From contig CAADUJ010000017.1 of assembly GCA_900752195.1 (NCBI GenBank), forward strand, positions 21,806 through 85,805: a stretch of DNA of 64,000 nucleotides, given 5' to 3'. Position numbers and translations under genes: made by a program. The notes under the pieces were generated by a model. That model was not told the DNA's origin and ran no database searches. It worked only from the letters and a program-made list of their open reading frames with translations. The stretch's first letter is position 1, and each line of letters begins with the position of its first letter. Source of the DNA: an uncultured Negativicutes bacterium. Its GTDB lineage: Bacteria; Bacillota; Negativicutes; Veillonellales; Megasphaeraceae. Shown here in pieces: positions 53,780 to 63,028 of this stretch.

Positions 53780-56700
53780 ATGAATAAAGTTTATAAAGTA
53801 ATCTTTAACCGAAATACAGGATTAGAAGAAGTCGTATCAGAGCTAGCCGGCGGCCATACGAAATCCCTTTCTGTAGGACGGAGATCAACTCTTCGCCGTT
53901 TCATTGTGGCTTGTCTCTTTGCTTCGACGCTAGTTTTCGTACCAGCAGTGGGGGGGGTAGAGCTGCCACTATAAATGAACAAGTCGCGGCGAATACGGCG
54001 GCCATCCAGCAAAACAAAACAGCCATTGAAAGCAATCAGTCTGGAATCCGCGCCGTAACAAGAACAGTCGAAGCGCAGCAGGCCACGATTTCCAATAAAG
54101 CGGAACAAACAGACTTAAATAAAGAGACAGCAGAACGAAAAGCGGCTGATACGGCGACAAATGAGAAGGTCGATGCCAATAGAGCGGCCATTGATCAAAA
54201 TAAAACCGATATCGCAAAAAATAAAACCGATATCGCAAAAAATAAAACCGATATTGCGGCCGCGCAATCGGCCCTTGCGGAAAAAGCCGATCAATCGGAC
54301 CTCGATACGCTACAGACCAGAGTATCGGAAAACGCCACTGCAATCGGAACAAACCGGTCAAAAATCAATGAAAATCGAAGCAGGCTCAGGGAACTTGCTG
54401 ATTCCCTGGGATTTAAGACAGACGAAAGCGGGACCATCACGGAGCAATCAGGGCTAACCAAATATTTTAAGACGAAATCGTCCACATCTTCCTATACGGA
54501 AACCATTACCAAGGAAGATGGATCGACTGAAACCAAGACGATCACCCTGACGGGCGGTGAAGCCAAGGCGGAAGGAGGAAACTCCGTAGCCATTGGTCCT
54601 AATGCCAACAGCAAGGGCAATCAGAGCATCGCCTTGGGCGATGGGGCTGTGACCAAATCGACGGCAACCCGCGGCATCGCGATCGGTCAGGGAGCTATTA
54701 CTGGGGCGACTGCTGACATGGGAGCGGACCTTGGCTCTGACACGGCAACGAATCAAGGGGGTGTTGATTCCATCTCCATTGGGACCTTGTCCAACGCCCG
54801 CGGCAATGACGCTATCGCTATTGGACACAATGCGGAAGTCCAGAACGTGCCCATTGACGGATCCGGTACGGTTGCTTCCAAAGGAAGTCTCGCTATCGGC
54901 AGCGATGCCAAGGTTTACGGAGCAAGCTACTCCCTCGCCCTTGGTGCAGGTGCCACCATTGCAGCAGATAACCTCAATGGAAATACAACAAATGAAGCCA
55001 TTGCTATTGGCTATAACGCAAAGGTGAATAATAATGCGACCCACGCCATTGTGATTGGGTCCAACGCAAACGCGGATAAGGCCGACGCCATTGCCATCGG
55101 TTATAAAGCATTCTCAGAAAAAAACAGCATGGCTTTGGGGAATAACGCCAAGGCCAGCGAGGATTCACTTGCCATAGGCTTTGGTGCAACCAGCAGTGCA
55201 GCCAACGCCCAAGCCTTTGGTAACGGTGCCGTTGCGACCAGCGAAGGCGATATTTCCATCGGGAATCTTGCCGGCGTAGGCTCAGATGCAAAAAGGGCCA
55301 ATGTAGATGGTTCCCTTATTGCCATTGGTGTTGCGGCAGGTCAAAATGTAGTAGGAACGGCAAATGTCGCAATCGGTGACAAAGCAGGTTCCAATGTCCA
55401 CAGCAACTACAACGTATCCATTGGCTCCGAAGCTGGACAGGGATTCAAAACAGAACAAACTTTGGATAATCCTCAAAATGGCTATAATGTGTCCATTGGT
55501 TACCAGGCAAATAATTTTTCTAAAATAAGCGGAACAGACACCACACAATACGCAATAGCCATTGGTGCCAAGGCAACTTCCTACAGTAACAGCACGGCCA
55601 TTGGATGGGCTGCCCTTTCAAACGGACAATATGCAATGGCCTTTGGGGATAATGCTCACGCTTATGATACGGGCAGTATTGCCTTTGGTCATAATTCCGT
55701 TGCAAGAAACGGAAACATTGCTATCGGCTCCGGTTCGGATGCCCAAGGCAGTGTTTCAGGGACGGGCTATCTAACAAATCAAGTTGCCCCTTCCAGTTAT
55801 ATCTCCGTCGGGACAAGCGAAAATCTGCGCCGTATTTCCAACGTGGCAGACGGTTCCGCTGACAGCGATGTCGTAACCGTGCGTCAGTTAAAAACGGCTG
55901 TATCCCAAATCCCCTCTGGCGGCACTTCTTCCGGTGATGTCACCAAGAGCTATGTCGATCAACAGATCACCAACCTCAGCAGCAGTATTGAAGCCCTTTC
56001 AAAAAAGTATTTCTCTGTCAGTTCCAATGAGAATACGAGTACCGGAAATAAAAGCAATGACGGAACGAGTGCAGACAACAAAAACGCCATGGCGATTGGG
56101 CCGGGGACCTCAGCTCAGGCTGATGACGCCCTTGCCATAGGCAATAATACGAAATCAACAGGAGCCGGCAGCATCGCCATCGGCTCCGAAGGACCCATCA
56201 AGTCAACTGACCCAGGCGACAGTACCCATTTAACGGAAGCAAAGGGGGAACGTTCCGTATCCATTGGATCGGGGTCGGTTGCACAGACCGATCATTCCAT
56301 TGCCATTGGGACGAGGGCGACCAATTACAACCAAGTCAACGAAAACCATGAAAGTTCCAATCAAGGCAATCATTCCATCGCCATTGGTTATTATGCGGAA
56401 ACTTCTGGGGACAGCTCCATTGCAACGGGAGATCAGGCCGTCGCTGCCGGCAATGGTTCCATTTCCATTGGTAAGGAATCCGGGACGGATGCCAACGCAA
56501 CCGACTCGATTGCTGTTGGAACCAGCACCAAAGTCAATGGATCGACATCGACCGTCGTCGGCGCTTATAACACAGTGGAAGGTGACCGCAATCATGCCTT
56601 TGGAACAGGAAATACCATGGATAACAAGGGCGATGGCCCCACTGATCCGATTTACGAATCGGGACTCATTGGCAACGATAACAAAATCTATGCCATTTAT

Positions 56701-58848
56701 AACAATCAAGACGAACATAAAGGATCTGTTACAGACGTTCATGCGGTAGGAAACAAGAATACCGTCAGCCAGGAAAATGAAGGGTTTACCATCACGGATG
56801 TCCAGATCAGCGGTTCCCATAACCAGGTTTTGGGAGAGGCCTCTACAATGGCAGAAGCTGGCAGCCTGAATGGCATTACGATTGATGGTTTTGGCAATAT
56901 AGTCAAGGGACGCAATGTGGATGACGTAGCCAACAAGACCGAGAACATCAATATTGTCGGCAACAAAAACATTGTCGATATTCTCGCCCAAGGACGCAAA
57001 GCGGATATGAACAACATCCAGATCCTAGGAAGTGGTGTCAACGCGACGGTTGGCAACTCCGCCTACATTGGTTCTGGCAGTTCCGCTAAGAAGACAGCCG
57101 ATGAAACAACAGCTGGTGTGGGGACATACAACTTTGAAAGTAAAGATGGCAACTATACGACCCGCAGCGGGGAAACCGCAAAATTTGCAGGTTCGGAAGC
57201 CACTGGCGTTGTCACGGTAGGAAGTGAAAGAAATTATCGCCGCGTCCAGAACGTTGCCGCCGGTCTTGTCGGTAAAGACAGTACCGATGCCGTGAACGGT
57301 TCCCAGCTCTACTATGCAACGCGCGATCATCACTATTTGGGAGATAACTCGGATCTTACGCAGGACAAGAATGTAGTCAATGTGGGATCGGACGGTCACA
57401 TCAACATCGTCGGCCAGACGAAAGATCTTGCAGGCAAGGCCGTTACGACAGAAGAAGGCCTTAAGCAGCAGCTCACCGACGGCAACATCGGTGTTGTTGC
57501 AGACAGTGAAAATCAGGCCATGGTCGTCAAGCTGAACAAAGATGTGGTCCTTGGCAGTGATACCCAAGACGGCTCCTTGACGCTCAAGAACAATCAGGGA
57601 CAGGAAACGGCCAAACTCACCGCTACGGAAGCTTCGTCCTCCCTGGACGGCAGTGCTACCATCCGTCGCGCGGCCCTATCCGGAACGACGAATTCCTCTG
57701 CCCGCCTGCTCGCCGCGGCATCTGACACGGGGGCGACCGAATCTTCCTATGCCATTGCCACCATGGAAGACGGCCTTTCCTTCATCGGCGATGACAATAC
57801 CAAAGTGGACCGGGTCCTCAATACCCAGCTCACCTTAAAGGGCGGGGCTTCGGGCACGCTTACCGACAACAACATCGGCGTCCGCAGCTTCACAGCTGAT
57901 AACGGAGCTGCAGGTTTCCATGTCCAGCTTGCTTCGGATTTAACGAACCTGAATTCCGTAACGAGTCATTCCGTCACGACCAATAACCTCACCGTCAAAG
58001 GCGGCGACTTCAAGGTAGAAAACGGAACCAACATCGACATGGACCAGAACCAGATTCACAACGTCGCGCCTGGTACGGCACCGACCGATGCGGTCAACGT
58101 CAGCCAGCTCCGCGGCATGAACATCGATGTCCAGCAGGAATTCGGCCGGGTCGATGGCCGCATCGATAACCTCGATAACCGCATCAGCTATGTAGGTGCC
58201 AATGCGGCGGCTCTGGCGGCTCTCCATCCTCTTGATTTTGATCCCGATGATAAATGGGATTTCTCTGCTGGATACGGTAATTATCGCGGTGCCAACGCCA
58301 TGGCTGTTGGGGCCCATTATCGACCCAACGAAGATACGATGTTCAGCATTGGTGGATCTTTCGGTGGTGGCGAAAATATGGTCAATGCCGGCATAAGCTT
58401 TAAATTGGGGCAAGGCAATCATGTCTCTAACTCCCGTGTAGCTATGGCAAAGGAAATTCGCGATATGAAGAAAACCATGGCAGAACAAGCCGCAGAAATT
58501 GCGCAACTAAAGAGTATGCACGGTTTGGCTATTGATCCAGAAAAGAGTGAACTCTTCCCAGATGTATCGGAAAATCACTGGGCCTATGAATACGTATCAA
58601 AACTTGCTGGAAATGGGATTCTTAAAGGATATCCGGATGGCGAGTTCAAAGGCGACCGCATGATGACGCGCTATGAATTTGCCACCATCGTATACCGCAT
58701 TGTCCAAAGCGGACTTGGCTCTACTGATTCGGAACTGAGTCGCCTCGTTAAAGAATTCTCGCCAGAACTCAAATATATTCGTATTGACACCATTCAAAAA
58801 GATAAGAATGGCAATCCTACTATTGAACGGGTTCGTGTCAATCGGTAA
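53780..58848 (+). CDS. Phase-variable trimeric autotransporter adhesin with C-terminal SLH domain (frame OFF in this sequence)
   Basis: After GAGAGGAG, ATG opens an extended signal peptide (MNKVYKVIFNRNTG, then VVSELAGGHTKS) and a hydrophobic core ending FVPAVGG. A run of eight G at 53950-53957 throws this frame into VELPL-stop. The frame open from there to TAA continues as GGGRAATINEQVAAN and is the true passenger; nine G would join them into 1689 residues. The passenger has an N-terminal coiled coil with a heptad repeat, YadA-like head repeats (AIG motifs), necks near 55.83, 57.24 and 58.05 kb (NVADGSADSDVVTVRQL, NVAAGLVGKDSTDAVNGSQL, NVAPGTAPTDAVNVSQL) and a YadA anchor near 58.19-58.43 kb. 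A coiled coil and one SLH domain (LFPDVSENHWAYEYVSKLAG) follow the barrel. It would be a trimeric outer-membrane adhesin. Confidence 0.92.
53950..53957 (+). repeat. Poly-G tract (G8), candidate phase-variation switch
   Basis: Eight consecutive G at the end of the signal-peptide region. Lengths 6, 9 and 12 keep the reading frame; 8 puts a stop ten bases downstream of the tract. Confidence 0.85.
54199..54257 (+). repeat. 21-base tandem repeat encoding NKTDIAK heptads
   Basis: Two perfect copies of AATAAAACCGATATCGCAAA(A) and a third partial copy with one C-to-T change. Each copy adds exactly one coiled-coil heptad, so copy-number change would alter stalk length without shifting the frame. Confidence 0.85.
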
Positions 58849-58883
58849 GGTAAAAGAGAAGTAAATAGGAAGAATGACAGAAT

Positions 58884-58920
58884 AAGCCCCCTAGTTTCAA
58901 TCGAAGAAACTAGGGGGCTT
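58884..58920. terminator. Strong hairpin after the adhesin
   Basis: AAGCCCCCTAGTTTC pairs perfectly with GAAACTAGGGGGCTT (15 bp). Only a weak T run follows, so efficiency is uncertain. Confidence 0.6.
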
Positions 58921-58959
58921 GACCTATAAGAGAGAAAAGCTGATTCTTTTGCCTGGAAG

Positions 58960-58988
58960 TTGCGTACCGATTAGCGGTAGCGTATAAT
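58960..58988 (+). promoter_or_regulatory. Promoter of larE
   Basis: TTGCGT, 17-base spacer, TATAAT. Confidence 0.65.
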
Positions 58989-59001
58989 AAACGTGTTATA
59001 G

Positions 59002-59082
59002 AAGGAAGTACCTGTAAGGCGGGTAGGGGCAATCGGCACGTACGTAGCTGCTGCCAGCCATCCCTTCGTTTCCGCCTTCCTT
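59002..59082 (+). promoter_or_regulatory. Structured larE leader with two competing stems
   Basis: AAGGCGG (59016-59022) pairs with CCGCCTT (59072-59078), while AAGGAAG (59002-59008) pairs with CTTCCTT (59076-59082). The two 3' halves share three bases, so the stems exclude each other. A GGCA/TGCC hairpin lies inside. It matches no riboswitch class I know. Confidence 0.4.
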
Positions 59083-59132
59083 GTATGAGTAACGATAGGG
59101 AATAATCTTGTGCAACAAAAAGGAGTTTATCT

Positions 59133-59993
59133 ATGACGCTTTCAACGGAAACGCGTAACCGCTATGAACGATTGCGCTCTATTATACAATCATTACATCG
59201 TGTTATCATCGGCTTTTCTGGCGGTGTAGATAGTACATTCTTGTCGTATGTGGCTCACGACGTGTTAGGTAATGATGCATTAGCTGTGACAGCTGTATCG
59301 CCGACGCTTCCGGCCGGCGAAAAGGCCGATGCAGAACGGATGGCCAAAGTGATTGGGATTCGCCATTTGTTTGTCCAGTCGACAGAATTTTCCGATGATT
59401 CTTTTGTCCAGAATCCGCCAGACCGGTGTTACATATGCAAAAAGATTCGTTTCACCGCTCTTGTAGAGATGGCTAAAGAAAAAGGATATGACTGGGTCAT
59501 TGATGGTGGGAATGTCGATGATCTTGGTGATTATCGGCCTGGCATGAAAGCCTTGGCAGAGCTTTCGGACTACGTGAAGAGTCCTATGATTGAAGCAGGC
59601 CTGACAAAAGCAGATATTCGTGCGTTGTCGAATCATCTTGGACTTCAGACATGGAATAAGCAATCCGCTGCTTGTCTGGCCAGCCGTATCCCCTATGGGA
59701 TGACTCTTACGGCAGAACGGCTGACACAGATAGATAAGGCAGAGCAGGTTATCGCGCCTTTTATAACGGGATCATTACGAGTCCGTTATCATGGAGACCT
59801 GGCACGCATCGAAGTAGCAGATGACGAAATTCCCGTTATCCTTGCGCATCGAACAGACATTATATCGGCTTTGCGCCGCTTGGGTTTTACGTATGTAACA
59901 GTCGATTTAGGAGGCTATGAAATGGGGAGCTTGAATGAAGTGTTAGAGAAGGGAGAAGACGCACATGAGAGTCACACAAAAAGTAAAGGATGA
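59133..59993 (+). CDS. larE: LarE-type sulfur transferase (PP-loop)
   Basis: 286 residues. The PP-loop is IIGFSGGVDSTFLS (SGGVDS at 29-34); VIDGGNVDDLGDYRPGMKA and KQSAACLASRIPYG are LarE hallmarks. Cys181 (CLAS) corresponds to the sulfur-donating Cys of Lactobacillus LarE. An added CxxC (Cys99, Cys102 in DRCYICKK) makes three cysteines, the set reported for [4Fe-4S]-type LarE that transfers sulfur catalytically. LarE thiolates the pyridinium dicarboxylate precursor of the nickel-pincer cofactor. No larA, larB or larC is adjacent. It overlaps nth by 29 bases. Confidence 0.88.
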   Translation: MTLSTETRNRYERLRSIIQSLHRVIIGFSGGVDSTFLSYVAHDVLGNDALAVTAVSPTLPAGEKADAERMAKVIGIRHLFVQSTEFSDDSFVQNPPDRCYICKKIRFTALVEMAKEKGYDWVIDGGNVDDLGDYRPGMKALAELSDYVKSPMIEAGLTKADIRALSNHLGLQTWNKQSAACLASRIPYGMTLTAERLTQIDKAEQVIAPFITGSLRVRYHGDLARIEVADDEIPVILAHRTDIISALRRLGFTYVTVDLGGYEMGSLNEVLEKGEDAHESHTKSKG

Positions 59994-60615
59994 AATGCTG
60001 CAACGCTTTCAAGATCAATACGGCATCATGAAACCGGCGCTCCATTATAAAAGTCCTTTTGAGCTCTTGGTGGCTGTCGTTTTATCTGCACAATGTACAG
60101 ATGAACGGGTTAATATCGTAACGGCTGGTATGTTCCCTAAATATAATAGACCAGAAAAAATGATAACCCTTGGTGTAGAAGGGTTAGAAGAAAAAATTAA
60201 GACCTGTGGTCTCTATCACAGTAAGGCAAAAAATCTCATTGCCACCTGCGGCATTCTTTGTGAAAAATATGGCGGCGAGGTACCGGAATCGTTTGAGGAA
60301 CTCGTCAAGCTGCCAGGTGTAGGGCGTAAGACGGCAAACGTACTTGTCAGCATCCTCTTTAACACGCCGGCCATTGCCGTTGATACTCATGTATTCCGCG
60401 TTTCCAACCGCCTTCATCTGGCAACGGGAACGACGCCTTTAGAAGTCGAAAAGGGGCTTCAAAAGGCGATTCCTAAAGAATGGTGGAGTCGTGCCCACCA
60501 TTGGCTCATCTGGCACGGAAGGCGCGTATGCAAAGCGCGCAAGCCTCTTTGTGACAATTGTTTTTTAAGCGATCTTTGTCCTTCAAGGGGCGTTCATGAT
60601 ACAGTAAAGAAATAG
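59965..60615 (+). CDS. nth: Endonuclease III
   Basis: 216 residues: FELLVAVVLSAQCTDERVN, helix-hairpin-helix LPGVGRKTANVLVS with catalytic Lys, VDTHVFRVSNRL with catalytic Asp, and the [4Fe-4S] loop C-x6-C-x2-C-x5-C (CKARKPLCDNCFLSDLC). It excises oxidised pyrimidines and nicks the strand. The start inside larE follows AAGGGAG at nine bases. Confidence 0.95.
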   Translation: MRVTQKVKDEMLQRFQDQYGIMKPALHYKSPFELLVAVVLSAQCTDERVNIVTAGMFPKYNRPEKMITLGVEGLEEKIKTCGLYHSKAKNLIATCGILCEKYGGEVPESFEELVKLPGVGRKTANVLVSILFNTPAIAVDTHVFRVSNRLHLATGTTPLEVEKGLQKAIPKEWWSRAHHWLIWHGRRVCKARKPLCDNCFLSDLCPSRGVHDTVKK

Positions 60616-60648
60616 ATTTTATTGTACGTCATTATGCCTTTCTGTAAA

Positions 60649-60677
60649 TTGACAAATCCCTTTAATTTAGGTACTAT
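60649..60677 (+). promoter_or_regulatory. Promoter of the DUF2262-like gene
   Basis: TTGACA, 17-base spacer, TACTAT. Confidence 0.75.
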
Positions 60678-60747
60678 AAAGGAGCACGTATTCGCTTCAA
60701 ATTGCGTTGAAACGGTCGTGACATTCATGGAGAAGGAGTCTATACAT

Positions 60748-61143
60748 ATGGATTTACAATTTGTAAAAGGCAGTTACATGGATGAAATCAAGCTCGGTGA
60801 CCGACATGTATTGTTTACCCTCGAAGGCCTAGATGAAGGCCAGGAAAAAGAGGCGAATGAATACAGCGAAAAAGTTTGGAATTGGATTCTTCAGCATCAT
60901 TCGCAGGTGCTGGCGCATGCAGGCCTTATTGCCAGTTTTAAAAATAAAAAATGGCATGTCGATGGAGCGCCTGAAGTTTCGCCAGAAGAAATGCGTGAAT
61001 ACTTGAATCAGATTAATTCGGTATATGTAAAATATGAAGGTGGCTTCGACGTATTCTTTGATACGAGTGCTATTTTCCAGGAACGTTCCATCGTCGTATC
61101 GGTAAGTAAAAACTTTGCTTTTGAAGGTTTCAAATTGCTATAA
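60748..61143 (+). CDS. DUF2262-like protein
   Basis: 131 residues: LGDRHVLFTLEG, WILQHHSQVLAHAGLIASFK, NKKWHVDGAPEVSPEEMREYL, VYVKYEGGFDVFFDTSAIF and ERSIVVSVSKNFAFEGFKLL. The order (helix, short N-x-x-W, acidic helix, beta strands ending in a hydrophobic strand) fits DUF2262. Function unknown. The start follows AGAAGGAG and is within 70 bases of its promoter. Confidence 0.65.
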   Translation: MDLQFVKGSYMDEIKLGDRHVLFTLEGLDEGQEKEANEYSEKVWNWILQHHSQVLAHAGLIASFKNKKWHVDGAPEVSPEEMREYLNQINSVYVKYEGGFDVFFDTSAIFQERSIVVSVSKNFAFEGFKLL

Positions 61144-61146
61144 ATA

Positions 61147-61175
61147 TTGTGCAACCTACATATGTGTGGTAGAAT
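61147..61175 (+). promoter_or_regulatory. Promoter of the SCIFF cassette
   Basis: TTGTGC, 17-base spacer, TAGAAT. Confidence 0.6.
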
Positions 61176-61205
61176 AGAGTAAGTCATAATTGTGAGGTGA
61201 AAAAA

Positions 61206-61346
61206 ATGGCAAAACACATCATTACGATTAACACAGAATCTATCCAGAAAACGGTTCAGCATGCAGGCTGCAGCGAATGCCAGACATCTTGTCAGTCCGC
61301 TTGCAAAACGTCCTGCACTGTAGGCAATCAGGTCTGCACAAAATAA
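61206..61346 (+). CDS. scfA: SCIFF six-cysteine ranthipeptide precursor
   Basis: 46 residues beginning MAKHIITINTESIQKTV, with six Cys at 22, 25, 29, 33, 37 and 44. The core CQSACKTSCTVGNQVC is the SCIFF (six cysteines in forty-five residues) signature. The N-terminal half is the leader read by the maturase. The mature form is expected to carry thioether bridges from Cys to non-alpha carbons. GAGGTG lies six bases before the start. A terminator-like hairpin separates it from its maturase. Confidence 0.95.
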   Translation: MAKHIITINTESIQKTVQHAGCSECQTSCQSACKTSCTVGNQVCTK

Positions 61347-61362
61347 GGTAGATAAATAAGGG

Positions 61363-61399
61363 GACGCCCTTTACCGCAAGGTAAAGGGTATTCTTTTTG
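61363..61399 (+). terminator. Attenuating hairpin between precursor and maturase
   Basis: CCCTTTACC-GCAA-GGTAAAGGG with an extended stem and TTCTTTTT after it. It would let the precursor be made in excess over the enzyme. Confidence 0.75.
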
Positions 61400-61412
61400 T
61401 ATGGAGGAACAA

Positions 61413-62807
61413 ATGGCTAAGATTAAACCAATGATACATAAATATTGCCAGAATGGCACCTATATGCTCCTCGATGTTAATAGCGGCATTATCAATGTCA
61501 TCGACAAGATGACCTATGACGTATTAGATACATATAGGGGAGACAACAAGGAAGAAGTCCATCGTCAGTGGGATAGTGTTTATGCTCCGACAGATATTGA
61601 TGAAACACTGGAAGAACTGGACGAACTCATCAATAAGGAAATGCTTTTTGCACCGATGTGCGAAAGTTTTGAAGTTGTGGCAAAGGAAAAGCCAATCATT
61701 AAATCGTTGTGCCTTAATATTGCCCATGACTGTAATTTACGCTGCAAATACTGTTTTGCCTCTCAAGGCGATTACGACACTCATCGTCGCGAACTCATGA
61801 GTTTTGATGTGGCAAAGCACGCCGTCGATTTGCTCATCAAGAGCACGGAAGGCAAACGGCAGCACTGTGAAATCGACTTTTTCGGCGGCGAACCGCTCAT
61901 GAACTTTGACGTTGTCAAACAGACGATATCCTATATTCGGGAACAGGAAAAAATCCATGATAAAGTGTTTAAACTTTCTCTTACGACAAATGGAATGCTC
62001 CTGGACCCGGAAAAGGTAAAGTATCTAACCGATAATCATATCAGCCTTATTTTAAGTCTGGATGGTCGTCCGGAGGTTCATGACCGCATGCGCCCCAATG
62101 CTGGTGGAAAAGGATCCTATCAGACATGCGCTGATAACCAGGTCTATGCGGCAAAACATCGTAACGGCGAGGAATATTATGTCCGTGGCACCTATACAAA
62201 ATATAACCTTGACTTTACAGAAGACGTAAAACATATGGCAGATCTTGGATTTGAAGGACTTTCTATGGAACCTGTCGTAGGAGATGATTTGTCCTATGCC
62301 ATAACAAAAGAAGATTTACCTCGTATTTATGAAGAATATGACAATCTGACTAACTTCTATCTCCAGCGCTATGATGAAGGCCGGCCTTTTATCTATTATC
62401 ACTTTATTATGGATTTGTACCGTGGACCGTGCATTGCTAAACGTCTTCGCGGTTGCGGTGCCGGCCATGAATACATGTGTGTTGTCCCTAATGGCGACAT
62501 CTACCCGTGCCACCAATTCGTAGGACAAGAAGAATACGTTCTTGGCAATGTATACGATGGTGTCCAGAATACGGAATTGCCGCCGCTCTTTAGAGATACA
62601 CACGTCCTTAACAAACCTACATGTTGTGATTGCTGGGCTAAATTCTTCTGTAGCGGTGGTTGCCATGCCAACAACATTAAATACGGCGGCGATATTCATA
62701 CACCATATGAACTGAGTTGCAAAATCCAGAAAAAGCGCATCGAATGCGCCATGTATATCCAGGCTGTATTGGCCATGAAGGAACGGAAAACAGGTGAACA
62801 AGGATGA
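61413..62807 (+). CDS. scfB: SCIFF maturase, radical SAM/SPASM thioether synthase
   Basis: 464 residues. An N-terminal leader-recognition-like region (about 1-90) precedes the SAM cluster CNLRCKYC (Cys107, 111, 114), FFGGEPLMNFDVV and LTTNGMLL. The SPASM region is Cys-rich (RGCGAGHEYMCV, GDIYPCHQFVG, CCDCWAKFFCSGGC) and binds two auxiliary clusters. It installs thioether bridges in the peptide encoded just upstream. The start at the second ATG fits GGAGG at five bases. Its stop overlaps the next start. Confidence 0.93.
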   Translation: MAKIKPMIHKYCQNGTYMLLDVNSGIINVIDKMTYDVLDTYRGDNKEEVHRQWDSVYAPTDIDETLEELDELINKEMLFAPMCESFEVVAKEKPIIKSLCLNIAHDCNLRCKYCFASQGDYDTHRRELMSFDVAKHAVDLLIKSTEGKRQHCEIDFFGGEPLMNFDVVKQTISYIREQEKIHDKVFKLSLTTNGMLLDPEKVKYLTDNHISLILSLDGRPEVHDRMRPNAGGKGSYQTCADNQVYAAKHRNGEEYYVRGTYTKYNLDFTEDVKHMADLGFEGLSMEPVVGDDLSYAITKEDLPRIYEEYDNLTNFYLQRYDEGRPFIYYHFIMDLYRGPCIAKRLRGCGAGHEYMCVVPNGDIYPCHQFVGQEEYVLGNVYDGVQNTELPPLFRDTHVLNKPTCCDCWAKFFCSGGCHANNIKYGGDIHTPYELSCKIQKKRIECAMYIQAVLAMKERKTGEQG

Positions 62808-62980
62808 TGAAGAAGCTCAATATCTTCCTCTGGGTCGTCGTCTTTGCCTACCTCATATATGCCATGCGTATAGATGGGCCGACAACGAAACTAGTGGTGC
62901 TCTTCATCCTAGGTATCGTAGCTGCTGCAGCACAATATCGGAATGATAAAAAGAGACGAGAAGAAGAGAAAAAGGAATAA
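62804..62980 (+). CDS. 58-residue two-span membrane protein coupled to the SCIFF maturase
   Basis: MMKKLNIFLWVVVFAYLIYA forms one helix, LVVLFILGIVAAAAQY a second, and the end is strongly charged (KKRREEEKKE). Overlap ATGATGA with scfB implies coupled translation. A terminator follows 11 bases later, so it closes the cassette. No family is recognised. Confidence 0.65.
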   Translation: MMKKLNIFLWVVVFAYLIYAMRIDGPTTKLVVLFILGIVAAAAQYRNDKKRREEEKKE

Positions 62981-62990
62981 CGTAATATGG

Positions 62991-63028
62991 AAAAGAAGCA
63001 AATGCGAAATGTATTTGCTTCTTTTTTT
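62991..63028 (+). terminator. Terminator of the SCIFF cassette
   Basis: AAGAAGCAAATGC pairs with TATTTGCTTCTT, followed by T7. Confidence 0.88.

Noticed and set aside
54199..54257. Short tandem repeat considered as a CRISPR fragment
   Set aside because: There are no spacers; the units are contiguous and in frame with a coiled coil.
56230..56991. Long open frame on the minus strand inside the adhesin (about 250 codons), and similar ones at 54454-55044 and 57025-57567
   Set aside because: They mirror the repetitive AIG-rich coding strand, have no ribosome sites and encode low-complexity sequence; they are shadows of the adhesin.
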